The notes beneath the pieces were generated by a model, which had not been told where the DNA came from, did no database searches, and saw only the letters and a program-made list of their open reading frames with translations. 64,000 nt of DNA, taken from an uncultured bacterium. Its GTDB lineage: Bacteria > Bacteroidota > Bacteroidia > Bacteroidales > Bacteroidaceae. The stretch is taken from contig CAJMPR010000021.1 in the NCBI GenBank assembly GCA_905215345.1, positions 1 to 64,000 of the forward strand. Direction: 5' to 3'. Both the position numbers and the translations under genes were made by a program. The stretch's first letter is position 1, and each line of letters opens with the position of its first letter. Positions 25,985 through 34,744 of the stretch are shown here, in pieces.

Positions 25985-28096
25985 TTATGGTATCGGTTTC
26001 AAACCTTCCCAACGCACATCCCAGGTACCGTCTTTTGGAAAACCGGGGTTCTTTACCTCACAACCATCCCATCCAGCACACATCAAAGCTACGGCTGTCA
26101 GTAAACCGCCGTTACCAGGCAAGTAGCAGCGAAGACGTCCGTCTTGATAATTATGACCGTTCGGCAGATAAGTATTGGTACGTTTATCCATCAGCAAGGC
26201 ACCAACCGCTTTTTCCGGTTCACCCAAGCGGGCAGCATTCATGGCTGTCATCGGATAATCCCAGCCCCAGGTTTTGCCCCAGTTCCAGTTATCCCAAATC
26301 CAATGAAGAGTGTTCTGCATATAGTCGGCACGTATCAACTTGTTCATAGGCAAGATACCGACTGAACCAAGCACAGCCATATGGTCGCTGGTAAAGCGAA
26401 TGTCCTTATAAGTATCCAATGCATCTTCGGAAGCCAAATATAGGTCATCTTCATTATAAGCCAGCGGTGAAAGTTTATCTATCATTTCGTCCCATTGCAG
26501 GTTACGCTTCTCACCGGCACGCTCACGCCATTGCTGGGCGGTCTGCATGGCAAAATGCCAATAGGAAAGCTCAAACGGAGGATTGATGGTAGTGGCAGCG
26601 CGCAACGTTTCTTGTGCAGGGATAGCACCTTTCAGTATAAAGCGGCCGTGGAACTCGTCGTAAGTGGCGAAAGAGTACATGAATTTAGCTGTCTCTTGCA
26701 CCAAGTAATTGTATTTCTTGATTATGGAATCCGATGGATTGGAACGGTAAACCAACTCTGCCAGATAGATGAAGTGAGGTTGCTGCCAGATGAGGAAGCT
26801 ACCGACATTGGAAGGTGCTTCTGTACCGCTAGGATCGGTCATCTTCATCCAACGCACACCGTCGAAGCCTTGACGCTTGGCTATTTCACGGGCAATGGGT
26901 TCTACGGTCTCATACCAACCCAGCGTGCGGTCCAGTAGTTCGGCATGTCCCCAAAGAGGTAACCAGGACTGGTGCCACCAAATCATTTCAAGATGGGGTT
27001 TGCCAAACCAGGAGTTATAAGTCAAACCCGTCTCCTGTGGCGGCACGCTACCGGCACTTTGAATAGCAAGCAAATATTGGGAAAGTACTACACGGCGTTC
27101 CAACTCTTTGGCGCGGACATCGGTACAATGAGAAAAATCTACTACGGCTCCCTTCGTCCAGAAATTAATCCAGTGAGCGGCACTGGCATCAGCGGTTTGA
27201 GCAAAGGCAGGAACAGTTTTATCTGCAAGTTCTCCTTCACTGAAACGGCAAGAGATGGCCAACTTATCTTCACCCGGAGTCAGTACGAAGTAATTCTTCG
27301 ATTTCTCCATTAGGGTAGCTTTACCCTCCCAGCTCAATGTGATATAGTAAGTGGTTGCGTCCAACGTACGTTTCAGCACTGCATTTTGAGCATCTTGACG
27401 GACAATCTCAGTGGAATGCTTGTCATTAGCATTCCAGTTGCAAGCATCGTCGGCATGCGCACCTGTAGGATAAGGGAAACGTAAATTGATACCCGCACGT
27501 GCTGCACTGGCAACAGTCGCTGAGATTATATCTTGCTTAGGATGACATACGGTTTGTACGTCAAAAGCATTACCGTTCAGGATGAAGTGGCTGTTGATCT
27601 GCCCGTGCATCAGGTCCAATGTTTGCTGAATATCGGTAATATCGGAAGCCTTTACACTGTCGCCCAGTTCCAGACCGATGATGCCTAAATGCAAACGATG
27701 CGGATTCACGCGGAACCATTCGGATGCTCCCTTCTGGCGACCTTCTTCTTTGAACTGACAGGCATAAAGTTCCTTATGTCCACGACCGAAGTCAAACTCT
27801 TTCAAGTATTCTTCAGGATTATAGTTATCAGTATTGCCAAAACTATGCCAGCCCCATTGGCTTTGCGTACCCAAGGGCACGCCTTGTTTATATAGGTCGG
27901 GAAATGTCTGTAATCCGGTAGCATCAACGGTAAAAGCAAACTCGCCATTGCCCACGGAGAGGGATGATAGAGAATCGAACGATGATACTTGGGGATTGTT
28001 GCGTGTGAGTAATGCTTCACGATCAATCGGAGCTTGCTTTTCTGCGCCACAAGCCACCAACGCTAAAGTAAATAGAGAGTAAAACAGTCTTTTCAT
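25985..28096 (-). CDS. Lipoprotein six-hairpin glycosidase-like protein, family uncertain
   Basis: 703 residues with a lipobox at Cys16 (LALVAC). The N-terminal beta-sandwich carries LSVGNGEFAFTVDATGLQTFPD, a start seen in GH65/GH95-type six-hairpin enzymes. The helical part has GKPHLEMIWWHQSWLPLWGH, in which Glu is a catalytic candidate, then WLPLWG and NWGKTWGWDYPMTAMNAARLG near the end. I cannot place it in a named CAZy family. It has its own -7 box at 28141-28148. The context suggests an exo-acting enzyme on RG-I oligosaccharides, but that is inference. Confidence 0.68.
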   Translation of the reverse strand: MKRLFYSLFTLALVACGAEKQAPIDREALLTRNNPQVSSFDSLSSLSVGNGEFAFTVDATGLQTFPDLYKQGVPLGTQSQWGWHSFGNTDNYNPEEYLKEFDFGRGHKELYACQFKEEGRQKGASEWFRVNPHRLHLGIIGLELGDSVKASDITDIQQTLDLMHGQINSHFILNGNAFDVQTVCHPKQDIISATVASAARAGINLRFPYPTGAHADDACNWNANDKHSTEIVRQDAQNAVLKRTLDATTYYITLSWEGKATLMEKSKNYFVLTPGEDKLAISCRFSEGELADKTVPAFAQTADASAAHWINFWTKGAVVDFSHCTDVRAKELERRVVLSQYLLAIQSAGSVPPQETGLTYNSWFGKPHLEMIWWHQSWLPLWGHAELLDRTLGWYETVEPIAREIAKRQGFDGVRWMKMTDPSGTEAPSNVGSFLIWQQPHFIYLAELVYRSNPSDSIIKKYNYLVQETAKFMYSFATYDEFHGRFILKGAIPAQETLRAATTINPPFELSYWHFAMQTAQQWRERAGEKRNLQWDEMIDKLSPLAYNEDDLYLASEDALDTYKDIRFTSDHMAVLGSVGILPMNKLIRADYMQNTLHWIWDNWNWGKTWGWDYPMTAMNAARLGEPEKAVGALLMDKRTNTYLPNGHNYQDGRLRCYLPGNGGLLTAVALMCAGWDGCEVKNPGFPKDGTWDVRWEGLKPIP

Positions 28097-28140
28097 GGTA
28101 TTTCTAAGTGTAAGTAATACATATTCAGTTGTGTCTGTGG

Positions 28141-28148
28141 CAAAAATA
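28141..28148 (-). promoter_or_regulatory. Probable promoter -7 box of the lipoprotein glycosidase
   Basis: The minus strand reads TATTTTTG, about 44 bases from the start codon. Neither operator motif is present at the expected distances. The 180-base gap (28097-28276) otherwise shows no gene. Confidence 0.45.
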
Positions 28149-28276
28149 ACGGTTTCCCTGAAATCACGGTCTGTTTGGTTTGGCAGAAATGCTACGGGAA
28201 ATGATTATTTGAGAGAGTTCACCACAGAAAATACAATGTCTCATAGAGTTTTTATGTTGCAATGCGTGTATCTAAT

Positions 28277-31135
28277 CTACTTCGTAAAGTCAAACAGTAG
28301 TCCGAGCCTCAGCCCCTCATCCCCTTTCTTGATGCGTATAATGCCCGGCTGGCTCTGCGGTCCGTGCTGACTGATGGGCTTGAAGCAACGGATGCCGGGA
28401 ATGTCAAGCAGGAAGGATATGTCGCCCAGAGGGAAGTCGGGCATAGTGTTGATGCCGTCTTGCCGCCCGTGCGGTTCTTCGGGGGTGAACATGCGGAGAT
28501 AGATGCCATCGGTAGCGGCATAGACGGTAAACGGGGTGTGATGGCTCTCGACGGTGGCCCAGTAGAGGTTGGCATGATAACCCTTAAACTCTGGGTAGAC
28601 AAGACGATCGGTGCTCTCGCCGGTAATCGTATTGTTGTAGTCTTTGCGCCAAGTGCCGTAGTTCGTACCGGGGATGCGGTTCTTCCATACCCGGTAAGGG
28701 CCTCGACCCAGCCAACGCATACCGGTGCATTCAATTTCGGGATAAAAGAATGTCAAGCCCAGATTCAGGACAGCTTCATCCGTGAAGGCATCATCTAAGC
28801 CACCTCCACCCGAGGCACGATTCAAGAGCAAGGCATCCATCTTCAACAGACCATCGGGATACAAGCGCCACACGATTGAGTCGGCTGCACCACGATAACG
28901 TGCACAGAGTACGGCTTCTTGCCCTTCGGAACGTGCAGTCAGAGACACAAGTTCCATCTTCATACCCACTGCCAAAGGTCCGTCTTTGAGAGGAATGCGT
29001 TGTCCGTCTGCATTTCTTAAAACGGAAGCAATGGTAGCGTTGCTACGATGAAAAACAATAGTAACGGCAGAAGAGCGCAAGATTATCAACGAATCTGTTT
29101 TTTCGATGCGGCAAGCATTCGGGGTTATGAAATCAGCCTGGTTTGCTTGCTTCATCGTGAGTTCTTTCTGTAAGTAACCGCCTGCGTACTGAATGGGGAA
29201 GGTACGTGTGCACACACTCTGCCCATCGGGGTTGTAGGCTTCCAGTTCCAGTATGTCATTCTCGAAGAAGCGGACGGGCAATGCCATACGAGCATGCCCC
29301 AACTCGCCGGGAGCTAAGGGCGGTAGTTGTATCGTACCACTATCGACTACACATCTGTTTTTAGTGCCTTGCAAGGGAGACGGACAACAATACACGCGAT
29401 AACGCATAGAGCACTCTTTCAGGTTAGTAAAGAGATATCGGTTGGCCACCATAATCTCTCCACGGAAAGAGGGGGTAATCATCAAAGGTGCTACGTGAAT
29501 GGGCGACCACACTTCGCGAACAGCATAGAAACTGCCCTCTTTCTCACGATAAGGACCTACAATACCGTCCGGAGCATTGTAGCCGTCGCTATCCAACGCC
29601 CCATTTCTGTCGGTGCGACGTACGGCCTCATCACTATAAGCCCACATAAAGCCACCGGCAAACAAGGGGTGGGCAGTGTAGCGTGCCCAGAAATCTTCCA
29701 GCCCTGCACCGTGTCCCTGGTCGTACTGTCCGTGCATAAATTCGGTCGGCATAAAGACCTTGTAGCCGTTAGTAAAACGCCCTACTCCCGTCAGATAAGC
29801 GGGGTAATGGTGCGTATCCAGTCCGTCAAAGTCTGCCCACGGGTGAATAACGTGGCGGTGTTGCGGGTCGTAGACACCGAACAGGGTATCGGTAGCGGTG
29901 TTCCAACCGCCCTCATTACCATTGCTCCAAAGTACGATGCAGGGATGATTGACGTCACGTTCGATCATTTCTTTTACGAGTTTGGCGCCTATCGAAGTGT
30001 CGTAAGCGTTCTGCCAACCTGCCAGTTCGTCTATATAGAGCAAGCCTAACGAATCGCAAGCATCCAGGAAGTGTTCTTCAGGCGGATAGTGCGAGCGAAC
30101 GGCATTCATATTCATTTCCTTGATGAGCAGGGCGTCTTGCAAACTGATCGCTTTGTTTGTAGTTCTGCCGCCATCGGGATGGAAGGAGTGACGGTTTATG
30201 CCTTTCATTACGAGCTTCGTATCATTCAAGTAGATTCCATCTTGCGGGCGAAACTCAATGGTACGAAAGCCAACGCGCGTCTCGGTCTGATGCAATTCCT
30301 TGCCTTGATTATCAAGTAAGGAAAGTACCAGCCGGTAGAGGTGGGGACCTTCGGGAGTCCATGCTTTCACTCCGTTCCATCGACATTGGTAGAAAGCAGT
30401 GTCTATCTTATTCAAGTCTTGGGAAATCGGTGCACCGGTCGGTTGAGCGACGGAATAAAGGGAAGCTTTGAGTTTTTCGCTTCCAGTAGCGCCTTGCAAA
30501 CGGATTCTCAAATTCATGGTTCCATCAGCACGTGCATCTACGGCAACATGTTCTATATGGATAGCTGGCTTTGCCTCTAACCATACGGGGCGATAGATAC
30601 CGCCAAACAACCACCAGTCCGCCTTGCGCTCTGCCGCATTCACCGACTTATTGTCCGAATGCTTCTTCACCCGCACCTCTATCTTGTTGGTGCCACCCGG
30701 CTTCAGCAACGAAGTGACATCGTAGGAGAAGCGATAGAATCCCCCACGATGCGTTTCTCCGGCAGAGACGCCGTTTATCAGCACATCGGTATCCGTCATT
30801 ACGCCGTCAGACCAGATACGTACCACCTTGTCCTTCCAAGTTGCAGGAACCTTAAATGTACGCCGGTATATCCCTTCCTCCATACTCGGATTCTTTACAC
30901 CTTTTTCTTTGTACCAACGTCCGTATGTATATTCCCCGAAGCCTTGCAATTCCCATTGCGAGGGTACTTCTATTTTGCTCCATTTACCACTGCTACGACC
31001 TTCGGAGCAGTAGAACTGCCAGATCACGGTATTGCCTAAGCCGGTCCCGGAAAGATATTGGACTTGGGTTTGCTGCGCATTTGCACATACAGTTATCCAC
31101 AAAAGAAGAGAAATTAAGACGTGCTTGCTATTCAT
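28277..31135 (-). CDS. GH2 family beta-galactosidase, LacZ-like
   Basis: 952 residues with a signal peptide (VLISLLLWITVCANA). All five LacZ-type domains appear to be present: jelly roll (PSQWELQGFGEYTYG), Ig-like domain, TIM barrel, second Ig-like domain, and the C-terminal Bgal_small_N superfamily domain (MRWLGRGPYRVWKNR). The acid/base is Glu408 in SNGNEGG and the nucleophile Glu465 in PTEFMHG. The likely role is removing beta-linked galactose from RG-I side chains after surface cleavage. It lies 106 bases after the PL1 gene in the same direction. No clear -7 box was found in that gap, but TTTTCTA occurs twice, 20 bases apart (31186 and 31206). Confidence 0.92.
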   Translation of the reverse strand: MNSKHVLISLLLWITVCANAQQTQVQYLSGTGLGNTVIWQFYCSEGRSSGKWSKIEVPSQWELQGFGEYTYGRWYKEKGVKNPSMEEGIYRRTFKVPATWKDKVVRIWSDGVMTDTDVLINGVSAGETHRGGFYRFSYDVTSLLKPGGTNKIEVRVKKHSDNKSVNAAERKADWWLFGGIYRPVWLEAKPAIHIEHVAVDARADGTMNLRIRLQGATGSEKLKASLYSVAQPTGAPISQDLNKIDTAFYQCRWNGVKAWTPEGPHLYRLVLSLLDNQGKELHQTETRVGFRTIEFRPQDGIYLNDTKLVMKGINRHSFHPDGGRTTNKAISLQDALLIKEMNMNAVRSHYPPEEHFLDACDSLGLLYIDELAGWQNAYDTSIGAKLVKEMIERDVNHPCIVLWSNGNEGGWNTATDTLFGVYDPQHRHVIHPWADFDGLDTHHYPAYLTGVGRFTNGYKVFMPTEFMHGQYDQGHGAGLEDFWARYTAHPLFAGGFMWAYSDEAVRRTDRNGALDSDGYNAPDGIVGPYREKEGSFYAVREVWSPIHVAPLMITPSFRGEIMVANRYLFTNLKECSMRYRVYCCPSPLQGTKNRCVVDSGTIQLPPLAPGELGHARMALPVRFFENDILELEAYNPDGQSVCTRTFPIQYAGGYLQKELTMKQANQADFITPNACRIEKTDSLIILRSSAVTIVFHRSNATIASVLRNADGQRIPLKDGPLAVGMKMELVSLTARSEGQEAVLCARYRGAADSIVWRLYPDGLLKMDALLLNRASGGGGLDDAFTDEAVLNLGLTFFYPEIECTGMRWLGRGPYRVWKNRIPGTNYGTWRKDYNNTITGESTDRLVYPEFKGYHANLYWATVESHHTPFTVYAATDGIYLRMFTPEEPHGRQDGINTMPDFPLGDISFLLDIPGIRCFKPISQHGPQSQPGIIRIKKGDEGLRLGLLFDFTK

Positions 31136-31241
31136 GACACAAAAGATTAATGCTAATGTTACAAAGAAAGGAAATTCCGCATGATTTTTCTATAAAGGAA
31201 ATGACTTTTCTACTATGTAGAATGAGAAAGGGAATATCAAT

Positions 31242-32618
31242 CTATCGGATAAGACCGTTCAAATAGACTTCTATATTCGTATAATCCCCCTGCAAAGTAT
31301 AAGCCGCCGCATCAGCCGCATTCTCGGGATTCAATCCATGTTTGCGCTCCCATACATCAGGCATGCCGTCACCATCTCCGTCCACAGGAGCTTCGCCGGT
31401 TCTTAAAGTAGGCCATCCACCTACATCCTCCGGTGAGTTGATAATACCATTCACTCCAAAAGTCGCTATCCCTTTTTTCATCTGATGTAGCAATTCACTG
31501 TCATACGCATCACGTGCAAAACTGCACCCTACGGATTTCAGCACTCGCTTGTAAGCGCCTCGCGGAGTATCTTCCTTTATGGGTTCATAAGGGAATGACG
31601 TTTCTACCAAGCAAGAAGCAGTCTCCCGTCCTTCTGCGGGAATGGCTTCAGGAGAGATTCCCGAATCCTTTCCTGCGCTCTTTGAACCACGGATGTAGCA
31701 CTTCCCTGCACAATCTGTCACACCGCTACGATTATCATTCGTCACCGCCTTGTTTCCTACCATCACATTACCGGCTACATAATAACGACCTGTGCCATCC
31801 TCGGCCACATCAAGCAAACGTTGATGCTGTGAAGCAGGACCCGGTTTATAATAGTTGTTCACCATATTGATTTCAGCATGATGCCCACCCCCATAAGCCG
31901 TTTTAAAACCCCAATTATAAACTACGTTATTACGGAAATCCACCCATTTCGTGCCATCCACAGAGGCGAAACGAGGATTACGACTTGCGTGGTTTGCCAA
32001 CAGATTATGATGGAATGTCGCCTTATATCCGCCCCAGATGCCACCAAAGCCATGACTTCCTTTAGTATGAACGGACGTATTCAGGCTGTGGGCTACCAAA
32101 CACCACTGTACCGTAAGATTCTCCGTCTTATATATAGACAAACATTCGTCAATGCTCCAACTCACTGATATATGATCAAGAATAACATTTTTTTGTCCAT
32201 AACGTCCACCACCCAAGCCATCGCTATCCAAGTGATGGCGGTCTCCCACCCGGACACGGATATAGCGGACTATTACATTGCTGGCATTCACCACCAACGG
32301 ATAGTCTTTCAAGCAGATACCATCTCCCGGAGCTGATTGTCCGGCAATGGTCACACTATCATTGTCAATACGGAGCGGAGACTTCAGTTCGATAGTTCCG
32401 TCAATGGCAAAGACTATGATGCGTGAACCACGTTGTTCCACGGCAGCACGGAAACTGCCTTCTCCATTATCATTTAGATTTGTAACAGTCAACACACGTC
32501 CACCACGTCCCCCGGATGTGTATTTACCATAACCTTCGGCACCTGGAAAAGCAAGTTGCTGTGCCTGTACACAGACAGTTATCCAAAGTAAGCAAGCTAT
32601 AAAGAAAAAGTTTTTCAT
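31242..32618 (-). CDS. PL1 family pectate lyase
   Basis: About 458 residues from the ATG at 32616-32618, chosen because it directly precedes the signal peptide (FFFIACLLWITVCVQA). A right-handed beta-helix follows: AFPGAEGYGKYTSGGRGG near the N terminus, LDHISVSWSIDE, and ASRNPRFASVDGT with the conserved Arg of pectate lyases. The C terminus holds a DGDGDGMPDVWERKHGLNP calcium-binding repeat, common in Bacteroides PL1. It would cut homogalacturonan stretches attached to RG-I. It lies 109 bases downstream of susD2, separated by a likely terminator, so it may depend on readthrough or an unseen promoter. Confidence 0.9.
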   Translation of the reverse strand: MKNFFFIACLLWITVCVQAQQLAFPGAEGYGKYTSGGRGGRVLTVTNLNDNGEGSFRAAVEQRGSRIIVFAIDGTIELKSPLRIDNDSVTIAGQSAPGDGICLKDYPLVVNASNVIVRYIRVRVGDRHHLDSDGLGGGRYGQKNVILDHISVSWSIDECLSIYKTENLTVQWCLVAHSLNTSVHTKGSHGFGGIWGGYKATFHHNLLANHASRNPRFASVDGTKWVDFRNNVVYNWGFKTAYGGGHHAEINMVNNYYKPGPASQHQRLLDVAEDGTGRYYVAGNVMVGNKAVTNDNRSGVTDCAGKCYIRGSKSAGKDSGISPEAIPAEGRETASCLVETSFPYEPIKEDTPRGAYKRVLKSVGCSFARDAYDSELLHQMKKGIATFGVNGIINSPEDVGGWPTLRTGEAPVDGDGDGMPDVWERKHGLNPENAADAAAYTLQGDYTNIEVYLNGLIR

Positions 32619-32670
32619 GATTATCAAAGTATTATATTAGTTGAAAACAAGGTACATCCTTAGGCAAGAT

Positions 32671-32709
32671 TAAAAAAGGCGGTACACTTCTCAAATGCCC
32701 GCCCTTTCC
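32671..32709 (-). terminator. Probable terminator after susD2
   Basis: On the minus strand AAAGGGCGG pairs with CCGCCTTT across a 16-base loop, with a one-base bulge, and is followed by TTTTTTAATC. This would end the susC2-susD2 transcript before PL1. Confidence 0.55.
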
Positions 32710-32736
32710 TTTCACTAACCTAAGACCTATTAACCA

Positions 32737-34731
32737 TCAATAACAAGGATGTTGCTGTCCGGCTAATCCCGGATTTACGTCTATAATATTGGTTGTATTA
32801 AATGGCAAAATCTCAACCATATTTTTCTTCAGTCCGTAGAACACACCGGTTTTACCCGTAATCCAAGCATTGTTAGAAGAAATGCCTTCTACTTCCTCCA
32901 CACAAAGATTTCCTTTCTGTTTAATGGAATTAATACTGAACATATTCAAGATAGTATATTCAACCTTATCCACTTTCTTTGCATCTTCAGGCACATCAGA
33001 TTCTCTAAAATAAACCTTTCCATCCGCCTCGTAGAAATTAGTCTTCAAAGCACCTTTTGTCCCCGAATTCAATGTATGCAGGGTAGTCAAGTCAGCATCC
33101 GAAAGCCCCATATCAGTCAAATCTTTTTCCGTCATCGCAATATAAGGTAAAGCTATAGTAGGATCTTTAAAAGTAGGAGTTGACGTCAACTTATAAGCGC
33201 GGTACACATCAACATCAGCATAGCGCCCTTCACGCTTAGCCAATTGGACCAATTTTTCCTTCTCTGTCGTCAGATGCTCATATAAGATTCCCCAACGAGT
33301 CAAATCCGATTTGCGAAGCCCTTCATTAGAGAGTTCCAATTTACGTTCTTGAATGATAAAATCGCGGAAACCCTCATAATCAGAAGGTGTCGTACCTATT
33401 TTTGAAGCATCATTCTTAAATGCACGCAAACGGACATCTTCTACGGCATTCTTCGCTTCAGTTGTAGGACCATTATTCAATTCATTCAACGCCTCAGCAT
33501 ACATCAGCAAAACATCAGGATAACGTAATAACGGCCAATTAATATCACGTTTGCTGTCAGATGCACCTCTTTCCTCTTTCCAGTTAATGCGATATTTACC
33601 AACTCCCATACCTATAAATGTTTCCATCTGGTAAGCATCTTTTTTTGTGCTCAATGCAAGGCCATAATTGCAGACAGACACATCACGACGTTGATCGCTA
33701 TCATCAAACTCAAAATAAAAAGTAGGGAATGCAAACATTTGGCTACCGCCTTTACCCAACGTTGTACTCGTACCACTGGTCGGGATACCATTCGTATAGC
33801 CCGTTCTAACATCTACGCCATTCGTGCTATACCAACCATACTCAAGCATAGTCTCCTTGTTATATTGCTGGTTAGACAAATCACGGAATATTTGATCATA
33901 GTTATCCAGCAGACCATTTTCTTTTTTATCTATAACAGCTTTACAAGCATCTGCAGCTATCTGGTAAAGTTCCTTGATACGAGCAGCGTCACTGCGTTGA
34001 GCTATCTTTACAGTACTTGCATTATAAGGAGTCTGGTTCAAATCCCAACGTAATGAATAACCAGCGGCATACAAGGCTACACGCGCCAAAATGCCATATG
34101 CCGAGTTTTTAGTAAACCGTTCAGGAGTAGTGACGTAACTTTCACTCTTCCAAGGAAGCAATTCTGTTGCACGTTTCAAATCAGCAATACAGTGATCATA
34201 AATAGTATCACGACTGACACGAGAGGAAGAAAAAGTAGTTAACTCCGATGTTGGAACATCTGCGTAAGGAACGTCTCCATAAAAGCGAACAATGTTCCAA
34301 TAAGCATATGCTCTGATTGCCAAGGCTTCACCTAAAAGGCCGTCAATCTTCTTCTGTTCACTTTCTGTTGCCCCTTTCATTAAAGGCAAGTTTTTGATGC
34401 ACACGTTGGAGTATTCAATGGCTTGATACATAGTAGTATATGTTTTACTAAGCATACCCGTAAGATTAGTATAGTCATAGTTGGAAACATTATACTTTGA
34501 ATTGCTCTCATTGGAAGCAGACTCATCCGTTCCTTCTAACAATTGATAGCCTAATTCTTGTGTATGTAAAGAGGCATAAGCACCTACAACCGTCATTTCC
34601 GCTCTACTTACCGTAGCAAAGATTGACGAACTATCAGCCTTTGATTCAGAAGGCATATCCAGCCAATCTTCACAAGAAGTAGAAAATAGCATCAATGCGG
34701 ACAGCCCCAATATATTAAAAATCTTTTTCAT
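32737..34731 (-). CDS. SusD-like surface glycan-binding lipoprotein (pair 2)
   Basis: 664 residues, longer than the usual 500-600. The lipobox is at Cys20 (FSTSC), followed by EDWLDMPSESKAD. Family segments include ALAIRAYAYWNIVRFYGDVPYAD and the FIIQERKLELSNEGLRKSDLTRWG stretch. The extra length is in the C-terminal third (KLTSTPTFKDPTIALPYIAM onwards). It lies 13 bases after susC2. It differs from pair 1 in sequence, so the two systems probably import different parts or sizes of the glycan. Transcription should start from the promoter with a candidate RhaR operator. Confidence 0.95.
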   Translation of the reverse strand: MKKIFNILGLSALMLFSTSCEDWLDMPSESKADSSSIFATVSRAEMTVVGAYASLHTQELGYQLLEGTDESASNESNSKYNVSNYDYTNLTGMLSKTYTTMYQAIEYSNVCIKNLPLMKGATESEQKKIDGLLGEALAIRAYAYWNIVRFYGDVPYADVPTSELTTFSSSRVSRDTIYDHCIADLKRATELLPWKSESYVTTPERFTKNSAYGILARVALYAAGYSLRWDLNQTPYNASTVKIAQRSDAARIKELYQIAADACKAVIDKKENGLLDNYDQIFRDLSNQQYNKETMLEYGWYSTNGVDVRTGYTNGIPTSGTSTTLGKGGSQMFAFPTFYFEFDDSDQRRDVSVCNYGLALSTKKDAYQMETFIGMGVGKYRINWKEERGASDSKRDINWPLLRYPDVLLMYAEALNELNNGPTTEAKNAVEDVRLRAFKNDASKIGTTPSDYEGFRDFIIQERKLELSNEGLRKSDLTRWGILYEHLTTEKEKLVQLAKREGRYADVDVYRAYKLTSTPTFKDPTIALPYIAMTEKDLTDMGLSDADLTTLHTLNSGTKGALKTNFYEADGKVYFRESDVPEDAKKVDKVEYTILNMFSINSIKQKGNLCVEEVEGISSNNAWITGKTGVFYGLKKNMVEILPFNTTNIIDVNPGLAGQQHPCY

Positions 34732-34744
34732 TGTATTTTTCTAT

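Noticed and set aside
29327..30049. 240-codon plus-strand ORF
   Set aside because: It is antisense to the catalytic region of the second GH2 gene; a shadow reading frame.
31162..31210. Promoter or operator upstream of the second GH2 (TTTCTTTG and two TTTTCTA copies 20 bases apart)
   Set aside because: The -7 match is imperfect, and neither spacing agrees with the two operator classes seen elsewhere, so it is mentioned only in the GH2 entry.
32624..32632. Promoter for PL1 (ATACTTTG on the minus strand)
   Set aside because: It lies only about six bases from the start codon, too close for a -7 box with a transcribed ribosome-binding region.
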